NCBI RefSeq assembly: GCF_016918035.1
Contig: NZ_JAERWK010000003.1
Span: forward strand, 186,001 to 250,000
Reading direction: 5' to 3'
DNA: 64,000 nucleotides
DNA from: Nakamurella leprariae
GTDB taxonomy: Bacteria > Actinomycetota > Actinomycetes > Mycobacteriales > Nakamurellaceae
Positions 31,339-39,766 of the stretch are shown piece by piece. Each line of letters opens with the position of its first letter. Position 1 is the first letter of the stretch. The notes beneath the pieces are model-generated. The model was not told the origin of the DNA and did no database searches. It saw nothing but the letters and a program-made list of their open reading frames with translations. A program made the translations under genes and the position numbers.

Positions 31339-33687
31339 GTGCCGCAGGAGTACGACCTCGAGTACCCGGTCGCCGGGCTCACCGCCGAGGTGGAGATCGT
31401 GGTGGACACCTGGGGTGTCCCGCACATCACCGCGGCCAGCCAGCAGGACGTCTACGTCGCGCAGGGGTTCAACGCGGCGCGGGACCGGCTCTTCCAGATC
31501 GACCTGTGGCGACGGCGCGGCAACGGCCTGCTCAGCGAGGTGTTCGGACCCGCCTTCGTCGAGCAGGACCGGGCCAGCCGGCTGCTGCGGTACCGCGGCG
31601 ACCTGCGTGCGGAGTGGCTGGCCTACGGCACCGCCACCCGCCGCATCGTCACCGCCTTCACCACCGGGGTGAACGCGTACGTGCGGTGGGTGCTGGACCA
31701 CCCGGAGGCGATGCCGCCGGAGTTCGGGGTCCACGGCCACCGGCCGGCGTTCTGGGCGCCAGAGGACGTCGTGCGGTTCCGCACCCACGGCCTGTTCTCC
31801 AACGCCGAGCACGAACTGGCCCGCGGCCTGGCCGTCCGGGACTTCGGCGAGGAGGTGGCCGAGGTCCGGCACGTGCGGGAACCGGCCGACCCGTTCGTGC
31901 TGCCGGACGCGCAGGCGCTCGTCGGACTCTCGGACGAGGTGCTCCGGGTGTACCGACTGGCCTTCTCCCCGGTCGACTTCACCGGCGCAGGCCCGCGGCC
32001 CGGTGAGCCGCAGCAGCAGCTCTCCGGCAGCAACAACTGGGTGATCGCCGGAGACCGGACCACCACCGGCCGACCGATCCTGGCCAACGACCCGCACCGA
32101 GCCGTCGGGTTGCCGTCGCTGCGGTACCTGGCCCACCTGCGGGCGCCGGGCCTGGATGTGATCGGCGCCGGTGAGCCCGGCCTGCCGGGCATCTCGATCG
32201 GTCACAACGAACGGGTCGCGTTCGGCCTGACCATCTGGTCGGCCGACCACGAGGACCTGGTCGTGCACGAGCTGGACCCGGCCGACCCGGGCCGCTACCG
32301 GTACCGGGGCGACTGGGTGTCCTTCGAACGCGAGACGGCCACCATCGACGTCGCCGGCGCGGACCCGACCGACGTCGAGCTCGAGTACTCCGTGCTCGGC
32401 CCGGTGTTGTTCCGGGACGCCGAGCGCGGCATCGCGGTGGCGTTGCGGGCGGTGTGGCTGCAGCCCGGCATGTCGCCGTACCTGGCCAGCCTCGAGTACC
32501 AGGATGCCGCCGACGCGGACGGTTTCGTCCAGGCGCTGAGCCGCTGGGGCGCGCCGGGGGTGAACCAGGTCTACGCCACGGTGGACGGGGACATCGGCTG
32601 GCAGGCCAGCGCCCTCATCCCCCGCCGGGTCGGCTACGACAGCAGCGTGCCGGTGCCGGGCGACGGGCGGTTCGACTGGGACGGGTTCGCCCAGCTCGAC
32701 GAGCTGCCCGGGGTGCGGAACCCGGCGTGCGGCTGGTTCGCCTCGGCCAACCAGATGAACCTGCCCGAGGATCGCGATCCGGGGCTCCCGGTCACCTACG
32801 ACTGGTACTCCTCCGCCCGGTACGAGCGGCTGGCCGCCTGGCTGGGCGCCGGCGACCCGATCAGCGTCCAGGACAGCCTCCGCATGCAGTGGGACTGCGT
32901 CAGCGTGCACGCGCTACGGATCATCGCGGCGCTGGCCGCCGTGCCGGCCGACGGTGTCCGGGACGCCGACGTGCTCGCCGCGCTGCGCGCCTGGGACGGT
33001 GTCGAGACGGTCGACTCGACCGAGGCGCTGGTCTTCGAGATCTGGCTGCGGCGGCACCTGCGCCCCGCGCTGGTGGCCCGGTTGCTGGACCGCGAGGGCG
33101 TGCCGACCGAGCTGCGCGAGCGGGCCACCGCGATGCTGCTGCGTGACGAGTCGATGGACTCGGACCTGCGCGGCGACCTGCGCATGCTGGCCTCGTTCGA
33201 CGCCGGGTCGGCCGCCGAGGTGACCGACCTGACCGCCATCGTCGACGGCTCACTGCGGTCCGCCCTGGGCGAGATCGAGCAGCGGCTCGGCACCGACCGC
33301 ACCGGCTGGCGCTGGGGCGCGCTGCACCACACCCGACTGGTGAACACCGCGCTGGCTGGCCGGGACGGCACGGACGGCGTCGACCCGGCCTGGGTGCAGG
33401 TCGGTCCCGCGCCCCGGGCGGGCAGCGGCGACACCGTCGGCATGACCGGCTACGGGCCGGACTTCCGGCAGACCATCGGCTCCACCTTCCGGATGGTGCT
33501 GGACGTGGGGAACTGGGACGCCAGCCGGGCGGTGAACGCCCCGGGACAGTCCGGCGACCCACGGTCGCCGCACTACACCGACCTGTTCGACACCTGGGCT
33601 GCGGGCGGTAGTTTCCCGCTGGTGTACAGCCAGGAGGCGGTGGCGGCCCACGCGGCCACCCGCATCCGGCTGGTCCCCCACGACTGA
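31339..33687 (+). CDS. Penicillin acylase-family Ntn hydrolase
   Basis: This 782-aa precursor of the penicillin amidase/AHL acylase family is normally self-cleaved into two chains. The N-terminal signature is DTWGVPHITAASQQDVYVAQ, then GFNAARDRLFQIDLWRRRG. The predicted nucleophile is Ser near residue 231 in QLSGSNNWVIAGDR, which would become the N-terminus of the beta chain. PILANDPHRAV and GHNERVAFGLTIWSADHEDL support the family. No export signal is seen, unlike classical penicillin acylase, so it is likely cytoplasmic. It hydrolyses an amide bond of an N-acylated amine; directly upstream of eutBC, an N-acyl amino alcohol is an attractive substrate. Confidence 0.9.
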   Translation: MPQEYDLEYPVAGLTAEVEIVVDTWGVPHITAASQQDVYVAQGFNAARDRLFQIDLWRRRGNGLLSEVFGPAFVEQDRASRLLRYRGDLRAEWLAYGTATRRIVTAFTTGVNAYVRWVLDHPEAMPPEFGVHGHRPAFWAPEDVVRFRTHGLFSNAEHELARGLAVRDFGEEVAEVRHVREPADPFVLPDAQALVGLSDEVLRVYRLAFSPVDFTGAGPRPGEPQQQLSGSNNWVIAGDRTTTGRPILANDPHRAVGLPSLRYLAHLRAPGLDVIGAGEPGLPGISIGHNERVAFGLTIWSADHEDLVVHELDPADPGRYRYRGDWVSFERETATIDVAGADPTDVELEYSVLGPVLFRDAERGIAVALRAVWLQPGMSPYLASLEYQDAADADGFVQALSRWGAPGVNQVYATVDGDIGWQASALIPRRVGYDSSVPVPGDGRFDWDGFAQLDELPGVRNPACGWFASANQMNLPEDRDPGLPVTYDWYSSARYERLAAWLGAGDPISVQDSLRMQWDCVSVHALRIIAALAAVPADGVRDADVLAALRAWDGVETVDSTEALVFEIWLRRHLRPALVARLLDREGVPTELRERATAMLLRDESMDSDLRGDLRMLASFDAGSAAEVTDLTAIVDGSLRSALGEIEQRLGTDRTGWRWGALHHTRLVNTALAGRDGTDGVDPAWVQVGPAPRAGSGDTVGMTGYGPDFRQTIGSTFRMVLDVGNWDASRAVNAPGQSGDPRSPHYTDLFDTWAAGGSFPLVYSQEAVAAHAATRIRLVPHD

Positions 33688-33713
33688 TCCGCACGAACAG
33701 GACGGGAGCAGGC

Positions 33714-35117
33714 GTGCGCTACTCGAGCATCATCCGGGGGCAGTCCCACGAGTTCGACGGGCTGGTGGAGTTGCTGGCCAAGGCGTCACCCCGCCGCTCG
33801 GGCGACGAACTGGCCGGGTGTGCGGCGGTGTCCGAGACCGAACGCACCGCGGCGCAGTGGGCGCTGGCCGACGTGCCGCTGGCCGACTTCCTCACCGAGG
33901 ACGTGGTGCCGTCCGACACCGACGAGGTGACCCGGCTGATCCTGGACGGTCATGACCGGGCCGCGTTCGCCCCGGTCTCCTCGCTCACCGTGGGCGGGTT
34001 CCGGGACTGGTTGCTGGCCACCGCCACTCGGCCGGATGCGGCCGGGACCCTCGCGGGGCTCGCGCCCGGGCTGACGCCGGAGATGGTGGCCGCGGTCAGC
34101 AAGCTGATGCGCAACCAGGACCTGATCGCCGTGTCCCGAGCGGTGCAGATGACCACCGCGTTCCGCACCACCATCGGCGGCGCCGGTCGGCTGGCCACCC
34201 GGCTGCAACCGAACCACGTCACCGACGACGCCACGGGGGTCGCCGCCGCCGTGCTGGACGGGCTGCTGCTCGGCTGCGGGGACGCGGTGATCGGCATCAA
34301 CCCGGCGTCGGACTCCCCCGCCACCACCCGGCGGCTGCTCGAGCTGCTCGACCAGGTCCGCACCCGGTACGACATCCCCTGCCAGACCTGCGTCCTCACC
34401 CACGTCACCACCACGCTGCAGCTGATCGAGCAGGGTGCCCCGGTGGACCTGGTGTTCCAGTCGATCGCCGGGACCCAGGCCGCGAACCGGAGTTTCGGCA
34501 TCGACCTGGCCCTCCTGGCCGAGGCGCACGATGCGGGCCGGTCGCTGGGCCGCGGCACCGTCGGACAGCACGTCATGTACTTCGAGACCGGGCAGGGCTC
34601 GGCCCTGTCGGCCGGCGCTCACCTGGGCGTGGGCGGCCGGCCGGTGGACCAGCAGACGCTGGAGACGCGGGCCTACGCAGTGGCCCGGGCCTTCGACCCG
34701 CTGCTGGTGAACACCGTGGTCGGGTTCATCGGCCCCGAGTACCTGGCCGACGCCAAGCAGATCACCCGGGCCGGGCTGGAGGACAACTGCTGCGGGAAGC
34801 TGCTCGGCCTGCCCATGGGCGTGGACGTCTGCTACACCAACCACGCGGACGCCGATGCCGACGACATGGACGACCTGGCCGTGCTGCTGGCGGTGGCCGG
34901 GACGGACTTCGTCATCACCGTGCCCGGCGGCGACGACGTGATGCTCGGGTACCAGAGCCTGTCGTTCCACGACGCGCTGTTCCTGCGGCGCTCGCTCGGC
35001 CTGCGCCCGGCGCCGGAGTTCGAGCGTTGGCTGCTGCGGATGGGTCTGCTGGCCGAGGACGGCTCGGTGCTGGAGATCGACCCGCGCCGCTCCGGTCTGT
35101 CGGAGCTGACCGCATGA
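33714..35117 (+). CDS. eutB: Ethanolamine ammonia-lyase large subunit
   Basis: EutB, 467 aa, is the TIM-barrel catalytic subunit that with EutC and adenosylcobalamin converts ethanolamine to acetaldehyde and ammonia. Conserved stretches include VSKLMRNQDLIAVSRAVQMT, RLQPNHVTDDATGVAAAVLD, GCGDAVIGINPASDS, and NHADADADDMDDLAVLLAVA. VPGGDDVMLGYQSLSFHDAL closes the domain. GTG 33714 lies 26 bp after the acylase gene, in the same operon, and the stop overlaps eutC. No EutA reactivase, no microcompartment shell and no acetaldehyde dehydrogenase gene is present in the window. Confidence 0.95.
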   Translation: MRYSSIIRGQSHEFDGLVELLAKASPRRSGDELAGCAAVSETERTAAQWALADVPLADFLTEDVVPSDTDEVTRLILDGHDRAAFAPVSSLTVGGFRDWLLATATRPDAAGTLAGLAPGLTPEMVAAVSKLMRNQDLIAVSRAVQMTTAFRTTIGGAGRLATRLQPNHVTDDATGVAAAVLDGLLLGCGDAVIGINPASDSPATTRRLLELLDQVRTRYDIPCQTCVLTHVTTTLQLIEQGAPVDLVFQSIAGTQAANRSFGIDLALLAEAHDAGRSLGRGTVGQHVMYFETGQGSALSAGAHLGVGGRPVDQQTLETRAYAVARAFDPLLVNTVVGFIGPEYLADAKQITRAGLEDNCCGKLLGLPMGVDVCYTNHADADADDMDDLAVLLAVAGTDFVITVPGGDDVMLGYQSLSFHDALFLRRSLGLRPAPEFERWLLRMGLLAEDGSVLEIDPRRSGLSELTA

Positions 35118-35926
35118 ACCCGGACCGGCCGGATGACGGAGCGCTGCCCGCGGTCTCCGACTTCTGGAGCGCGTTGAGCCGGACGACCCGCGCCCGCATC
35201 GGGCTGGGGCGTTCCGGGGACGCCTTGCCCACCCGCCGGGTGCTCGAGTTGCGCACCGACCACGCCGCTGCCCGGGACGCCGTGCACACGGTGCTGGACG
35301 TACCGCGGTTGCAGGCCGACCTGCAGACCGACAGCGGCGGCGGTGCCGCGCCGGTGGTGCACAGCGCGGCCGGATCGCGGGGCGAGTACCTGCGCCGGCC
35401 GGACCTGGGCCGGCGGCTGGCCCCGGACACCGTGTTGCCCCGGCAGGACGCCGATCTCGCGGTGGTGCTGGCCGACGGGTTGTCGCCCACCGCGCTGCAG
35501 CGGCACGGTGCCCCGCTGCTGGGGGCGCTGCGCCGCGCGGCGGCGGGCCGGCTGCGGCTGGCCACCCCGGTGATCGCCCTGCAGGCCCGGGTCGCGCTGG
35601 GTGATCGGGTGGCCGAGCTGCTGGGGACGCCGGCCGTGGTCGTGCTGATCGGCGAGCGGCCCGGCCTGACCACCAGCGACAGCCTCGGGGCCTACCTGAC
35701 CCACGCCCCGGGACTCGGGACCACCGACGCCGACCGCAACTGCGTGTCCAACATCCATCCGCCGGAGGGACTGGAGTACGCCGTGGCGGCGGAGACGGTG
35801 GTGCGGCTGGCGCTGTGCGCCCGGCAGCTGGGGCGGTCCGGCGTCGACCTCAAGGCCGACGTCGGGCTGGACGCGCTGCCGGGGAACGGGCCGAGCGTGC
35901 TGGATGCGCCGCTGGGGCGGGACTGA
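35114..35926 (+). CDS. eutC: Ethanolamine ammonia-lyase small subunit
   Basis: EutC, 270 aa, helps bind adenosylcobalamin in the lyase complex. Conserved segments are TRARIGLGRSGDALPTRRVL, SAAGSRGEYLRRPDLGRRLA, VVLADGLSPTALQRH, VVVLIGERPGLTTSDSLGAY and DRNCVSNIHPPEGLEYAVAA. ATG 35114 overlaps the eutB stop; a longer upstream frame is not needed. It is the last gene of the catabolic operon; the next gene is convergent. All features look intact. Confidence 0.95.
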   Translation: MNPDRPDDGALPAVSDFWSALSRTTRARIGLGRSGDALPTRRVLELRTDHAAARDAVHTVLDVPRLQADLQTDSGGGAAPVVHSAAGSRGEYLRRPDLGRRLAPDTVLPRQDADLAVVLADGLSPTALQRHGAPLLGALRRAAAGRLRLATPVIALQARVALGDRVAELLGTPAVVVLIGERPGLTTSDSLGAYLTHAPGLGTTDADRNCVSNIHPPEGLEYAVAAETVVRLALCARQLGRSGVDLKADVGLDALPGNGPSVLDAPLGRD

Positions 35927-35946
35927 CCCAGGCGCGGCCGCAGGAT

Positions 35947-36504
35947 TCAGGCCGTGCGGCGGACCGCCTGCGCCAGCGACCATGCCGCGGCGACCAACAG
36001 GGCCAACCCGGTGCCCGGGCCGATCACCGCGGTGGCCGCGACGTCCGTGGCCAGGCCGAGGACGAGGGCGATCAGGGCGACCGCGGTGATCGCGGCGCCG
36101 AGCACGGTGAGCATGAGCCCCGGCAGCACCCTGGCGAGCGGGAAGAAGTGCACGCCGACGACGGCGCAGATCCACACGGCGGCCCACTCCCCACCGACGG
36201 TCAGCCCCAGCATCACACCGATCACGATCAGCAGCGCGAACTCGATGGCCACCACCCGCAGGTAGCCGCGGCGGGTGACCGGCCGGGTCATGGTGCTGGC
36301 ACTGCCGCGCAGTCGCCGGCCGGCGAGGAGCCCGCCCACGCCGATCACCAGCCCGAGCAGCGCGCCCACCAGGGTCGCCGTGCCCAGCCATCGCGGTGGG
36401 TCGGGCGACCCCCAGCTGCACCACAGGACGGCGAAGAAGCCTTCGACCGCGGCGGCACTGGCGAGGGTGCGGCGGTCGGTCCGGACCGGGGACGACGATG
36501 TCAC
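35947..36504 (-). CDS. Multi-pass membrane protein, unknown function
   Basis: The predicted 185-aa protein from GTG 36504 has about six hydrophobic segments, for example LGTATLVGALLGLVIGVGGL and TVLGAAITAVALIALVLGLA. The N-terminus (VTSSSPVRTDRRTLASAAAV) is short and charged. No catalytic motif or named family is recognised. A longer in-frame upstream extension is Arg/Pro-rich and not coding-like. It is 43 bp downstream of the thioredoxin gene on the same strand and may be co-transcribed with it. Confidence 0.6.
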   Translation of the reverse strand: MTSSSPVRTDRRTLASAAAVEGFFAVLWCSWGSPDPPRWLGTATLVGALLGLVIGVGGLLAGRRLRGSASTMTRPVTRRGYLRVVAIEFALLIVIGVMLGLTVGGEWAAVWICAVVGVHFFPLARVLPGLMLTVLGAAITAVALIALVLGLATDVAATAVIGPGTGLALLVAAAWSLAQAVRRTA

Positions 36505-36547
36505 TCGCCCGACGGTAGCGAACGCGAGCCGGCCGGCCCGGTCAGGC

Positions 36548-36916
36548 TCAGGCCTGCGGGGTCGCCGCCTCGATCTTCGAACGGACCTCGTCCATGTCCA
36601 GGCCACGGACCGCGCCGATGACCTCCTCGAGCGCCGGGGCGGGCAGGGCACCGGGCTGGGAGAAGACCAGGATGCCGTCGCGGAAGGCCATCAGAGTCGG
36701 GATGGAGCGGATCTGCGCGGCCGCGGCCAGCGCCTGCTCGGCCTCCGTGTCGACCTTGCCGAAGGTGATGTCCTGGTGCGTCTCGGACGCCTTCTCGAAG
36801 GTCGGTGCGAACTGGCGGCACGGCCCGCACCACGACGCCCAGAAGTCGACCAGGACGATGCCGTCCTGGGTCACCGTCTGCTCGAAGTTGCCCGCGGTCA
36901 GGGTCTGCGTGCTCAT
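36548..36916 (-). CDS. trxA: Thioredoxin
   Basis: This 122-aa thioredoxin has the redox motif WCGPC in VLVDFWASWCGPCRQFAPTF, the cis-Pro loop in IRSIPTLMAFRDG and the expected beta-alpha pattern. ATG 36916 gives the normal start (MSTQTLTAGNFEQTV). The C-terminus is about 15 residues longer than a typical TrxA (GLDMDEVRSKIEAATPQA). It is a cytoplasmic disulfide reductase. It is divergent from the DUF2316 gene at 37154. Confidence 0.93.
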   Translation of the reverse strand: MSTQTLTAGNFEQTVTQDGIVLVDFWASWCGPCRQFAPTFEKASETHQDITFGKVDTEAEQALAAAAQIRSIPTLMAFRDGILVFSQPGALPAPALEEVIGAVRGLDMDEVRSKIEAATPQA

Positions 36917-37153
36917 GGATCGCTCCCGGATCAGGTGCTCGGCCGGACCGCACGGATGGTGGGCGTCCGGGGCCGGGTGCTGAGCCTGGGCTCGCAGACA
37001 CGCCGGCGCTGGCTGGTTCAGCCAATTCCGCGACCGGGATATTCCGGGGCGATACCGCCAGCCGACACCCGCACGTCGCACACTGGTGGGAGCCCCGGCC
37101 GGACGGTGGCACCACGGGGGTGCCGCGCCCGACCGGACGTCAGGGGGTCACGC

Positions 37154-37417
37154 GTGTCGCTCACCCGCTCGGAGAAGGCGCAGACCGCACGTGAGCTGTC
37201 GGCCAATCTGGACAAGTCCCGGCGCGGACTCCCGGAGGTCGCAGCCGCCCTCGGCTGGACCGAGGACCGCCTGCACCACACGGTCGAGATGGCCACCGGT
37301 GCCGACCCCGCAGACGTCTGGGAGCTGCGGGACTGGCTGGACCGGACCGTCCGCGACGGCGGCGGCAACCCGGTGCCGTACACCGTCCTCACCGAGTCGG
37401 CGCGGCCGGAAGGATGA
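37154..37417 (+). CDS. DUF2316 family protein
   Basis: This 87-aa protein from GTG 37154 has an HTH-like alpha pattern: SLTRSEKAQTARELSANLDK, then LPEVAAALGWTEDRLHHTVE and DPADVWELRDWLDRTVRDGG. This fits DUF2316, a small putative DNA-binding family common in Gram-positive bacteria. Its stop overlaps the start of the LigD-phosphoesterase-like gene (ATGA at 37414), which suggests that the two proteins are made together, an association I do not know from elsewhere. Confidence 0.75.
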   Translation: MSLTRSEKAQTARELSANLDKSRRGLPEVAAALGWTEDRLHHTVEMATGADPADVWELRDWLDRTVRDGGGNPVPYTVLTESARPEG

Positions 37418-37761
37418 GCGTGGCCGCGTTCGTCCTGCACGACCACCGCAAGCCCCGTCCGCACTTCGACCTGCGACTGGAGCAGGACGGGGTGCTGCGG
37501 TCCTGGGCCGTCCCCAAGGGACTCCCCGTCGACCCGGACGAGAATCGGCTCGCCATCTCGGTTCCCGATCACGACCTCGACCACCTGACGTACTCCGACG
37601 AGGACAAGTCGATCGCCGACATCGGCACCTGGACCGAGGAGGACCGCACCGAGCGGCGGTTCGTGTTCACCCTGCACGGCCGGACGGACGACCGGCGGTA
37701 CGCGATGATCCGCACGCCGCAGGGCTGGCTGCTGCACCTGATGAGCGATCAGGACGGCTGA
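37414..37761 (+). CDS. Stand-alone DNA ligase D 3'-phosphoesterase-domain protein
   Basis: This 115-aa protein corresponds to the PE module of bacterial LigD, which trims 3' ends during non-homologous end joining. It has HDHRKPRPHFDLRLEQDGVL, then RSWAVPKGLPVDPDENRLAI, covering the His/Asp/Arg active-site core, and the end FTLHGRTDDRRYAMIRTPQG. Polymerase and ligase domains are absent, so it acts alone or with separately encoded partners. It is translated with DUF2316. No Ku or ligase gene lies in the window. Confidence 0.87.
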   Translation: MSVAAFVLHDHRKPRPHFDLRLEQDGVLRSWAVPKGLPVDPDENRLAISVPDHDLDHLTYSDEDKSIADIGTWTEEDRTERRFVFTLHGRTDDRRYAMIRTPQGWLLHLMSDQDG

Positions 37762-37778
37762 GTCCGGCCGCTCCGCAC

Positions 37779-38699
37779 TCACGCCGTCCAACAGGACAAC
37801 CGCCGCTGGGTCTCGAACCGCCGCGGTCGGCCCGACAGCGGGTCGGTGAACTCGATGGATCGGGCGACCAGCTGCAACGGCGTGGAGTAGTCGTAGGGGT
37901 CGACCTCGACCAGCTCCGGGTAGAAGTGGTCGTTGCGGATGGGCACCCCCAGCGAGTTCATGTGCACCCGCAGCTGGTGGGTCTTGCCGGTGTGCGGGCG
38001 CAGCCGGTAGCGGCCGATCGCACCGGTCCCGTCGGTGTCGGGACGCACGTCGAGCAGGTCGATCCAGCTCTCCGCGTTCGGTTCGCCAGGGATCTCCCGC
38101 GCCGTCGGCGTGCCCCGCTCCTTGAGGATGCGGCTGCGCACGGTGAGCGGGAACTCCAGCCGCGGGTCCACCGCGGCGACGGCCTCGTACTCCTTGACCA
38201 CCTGCCGGTGCGCGAACAGCTGCTGGTAGGCGCCGCGGACCTCGGGACGCAGGGTGAACACCACGACCCCGGCGGTCACCCGGTCCAGCCGATGGGCCGG
38301 TGACAGCTCCGGGATGCCCAGGTCGCGTCGGAGGCGGACCAGGGCGGACTCCACGATGTAGAACCCGCGCGGCATGGTCGCCAGGAAGTGCGGCTTGTCG
38401 ATGACCAGCAGATCGTCGTCCCGGTGCAGGATCTCGATCTCGAACGGCACCCGGCGCTCCGGCGCCGGATCCCGGTAGAGGAACACGAACGCGTCCGGCT
38501 GGTACGGCGTGCTCGCGGTGATGACCGACCCGTCGACGTCGACGACCTCACCGAGTGCGATCTTCTCCGCAACCCGGACCCGGTCGTCGGCGAACCGTTC
38601 GAGCAGGTGTTCGGCCACGGTCGCCCACGGTCCGGTCACCGGCAGCCGGATCCGGCTCGGGTTGAGCCCGTCGCGGACCGGCAGGGGTGACTTGACCAC
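37779..38699 (-). CDS. RluA-family pseudouridine synthase
   Basis: This 306-aa protein has the RluA catalytic motif AHRLDRVTAGVVVFTLRPEV with the essential Asp, and PFEIEILHRDDDLLVIDKPH just upstream as in the family. HTGKTHQLRVHMNSLGVPI is the C-terminal signature. An N-terminal S4-like segment (VAEKIALGEVVDVDG) is present. GTG 38699 was chosen; upstream codons are Pro/Arg-rich non-coding. It modifies uridine in rRNA or tRNA. It is convergent with the LigD-PE gene. The IS481 element sits 79 bp upstream of the start and may have displaced its promoter. Confidence 0.88.
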   Translation of the reverse strand: MVKSPLPVRDGLNPSRIRLPVTGPWATVAEHLLERFADDRVRVAEKIALGEVVDVDGSVITASTPYQPDAFVFLYRDPAPERRVPFEIEILHRDDDLLVIDKPHFLATMPRGFYIVESALVRLRRDLGIPELSPAHRLDRVTAGVVVFTLRPEVRGAYQQLFAHRQVVKEYEAVAAVDPRLEFPLTVRSRILKERGTPTAREIPGEPNAESWIDLLDVRPDTDGTGAIGRYRLRPHTGKTHQLRVHMNSLGVPIRNDHFYPELVEVDPYDYSTPLQLVARSIEFTDPLSGRPRRFETQRRLSCWTA

Positions 38700-38773
38700 G
38701 GGTCGCGACGGTAGCCGGTCGGGCGTGGCGGCCCGGCCGCCGCGTCGATCGTTCCCTCGCTGCGGCGACTGCC

Positions 38774-39766
38774 CTAGTTGTACTGCTCGGACAGGTTGGT
38801 CAAGCGGGTGATCGGGGGCTGGTTGCCGATCGCGGTGTGGGGCCGGTGATGGTTGTACTCGTGCAGCCAGCCCGGGAGGGCGCGGCGGCGGGCTGACTCG
38901 CTGAGGTACATGCGGGCGAAGGCCCACCCGTCGGCCATGGTGCGGTGGAACCGTTCGATCTTGCCGTTGGTCTGCGGACGGTAGGGCCGGGTCCGTTTCG
39001 GGGTGATGCCCAGCTCCCGGCAGGCATCGCGCCAGGCGTGCGAGCGGTAGGCCGAGCCCTTGTCCGAGAGCACGCGGTGGACGGTGACACCGCGGGTCGC
39101 GAACCAGGCGACGGCGCGGCGCAGCACGCCGATCGCGGTGGCGGCGGTCTCGTCGTCGTGGATCTCGGCGTAGGCCACGCGGCTGTGGTCATCGAGCACG
39201 GTGTGCACGAACGCCGTCCCGATCTTGGGATGGTGGTGGGCGTTGCGCGGCTTGCCGGGGGTCGCGGCCCGGTTCTTGCGGCCCTGGGGGCGGCCGACGT
39301 AGCGCCAGCCGCCGCCGTCGGGGATGTTGCCGAGCTTCTTGACGTCCACGTGCAGCAACGCGCCGGGCCGGTCGTGCTCGTACCGGCGGATCGGTTCGCC
39401 GGTGACCCGGTCGATGTGGGAGAGCCGGTTCAGCCGGCACCGGACCAACACCGCGTGCACCGTCGAGGGCGCCAGGCCCAGGCGGTCGGCGATCTGCACC
39501 GGGCCCAGCCGCTTGCGCCACCGCAGATGCACGATCCTGCGCACGACCGGGCGTGGGGTCCGCCGCGGGCAGCGGTGCGGCCGGGAGCTGCGATCGTCCA
39601 TCGCGTCCGGGCCGCCCTGGCGGTAGCGGTCGGCCCACCGCTTGGCCGTGGGCCAGGAGACGTTGAACACCGCGGCCGCGTACCGGATGGTCCAGCCGTC
39701 CTCGACCACGGCGCGGGCCAGCTTGAGACGGTGGCGTGGCGTCAGAGCGGCATTAGCGTGGGACAC
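38774..39766 (-). CDS. IS481-family transposase
   Basis: This 330-aa transposase has N-terminal HTH sequence (HRLKLARAVVEDGWTIRYAA, then FNVSWPTAKRWADRYRQGG) and the rve integrase core: first Asp in LLHVDVKKLGNIP, second in VHTVLDDHSRVAYAEIHD and the Glu in QTNGKIERFHRTMADGW. GTG 39766 has GGAGG five bases upstream, inside a long hairpin. The frame reads out of the element: the last bases of the right-hand end as read (CAGTACA) run into the duplicated target, and the TAG stop codon is supplied by CCTAGT. It appears intact. Confidence 0.93.
   Translation of the reverse strand: MSHANAALTPRHRLKLARAVVEDGWTIRYAAAVFNVSWPTAKRWADRYRQGGPDAMDDRSSRPHRCPRRTPRPVVRRIVHLRWRKRLGPVQIADRLGLAPSTVHAVLVRCRLNRLSHIDRVTGEPIRRYEHDRPGALLHVDVKKLGNIPDGGGWRYVGRPQGRKNRAATPGKPRNAHHHPKIGTAFVHTVLDDHSRVAYAEIHDDETAATAIGVLRRAVAWFATRGVTVHRVLSDKGSAYRSHAWRDACRELGITPKRTRPYRPQTNGKIERFHRTMADGWAFARMYLSESARRRALPGWLHEYNHHRPHTAIGNQPPITRLTNLSEQYN

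Noticed and set aside
29965-32910. A 981-codon minus-strand frame opposite the ABC and acylase genes
   Set aside because: It is the antisense of strongly coding plus-strand genes, rich in Arg, His, Gly and Pro, with no family motif; long antisense frames are expected at this GC content.
37058-37066. A further GATACC near the DUF2316 gene as another integrase site
   Set aside because: It is a single copy without the paired spacing and is far from any phage-type gene.
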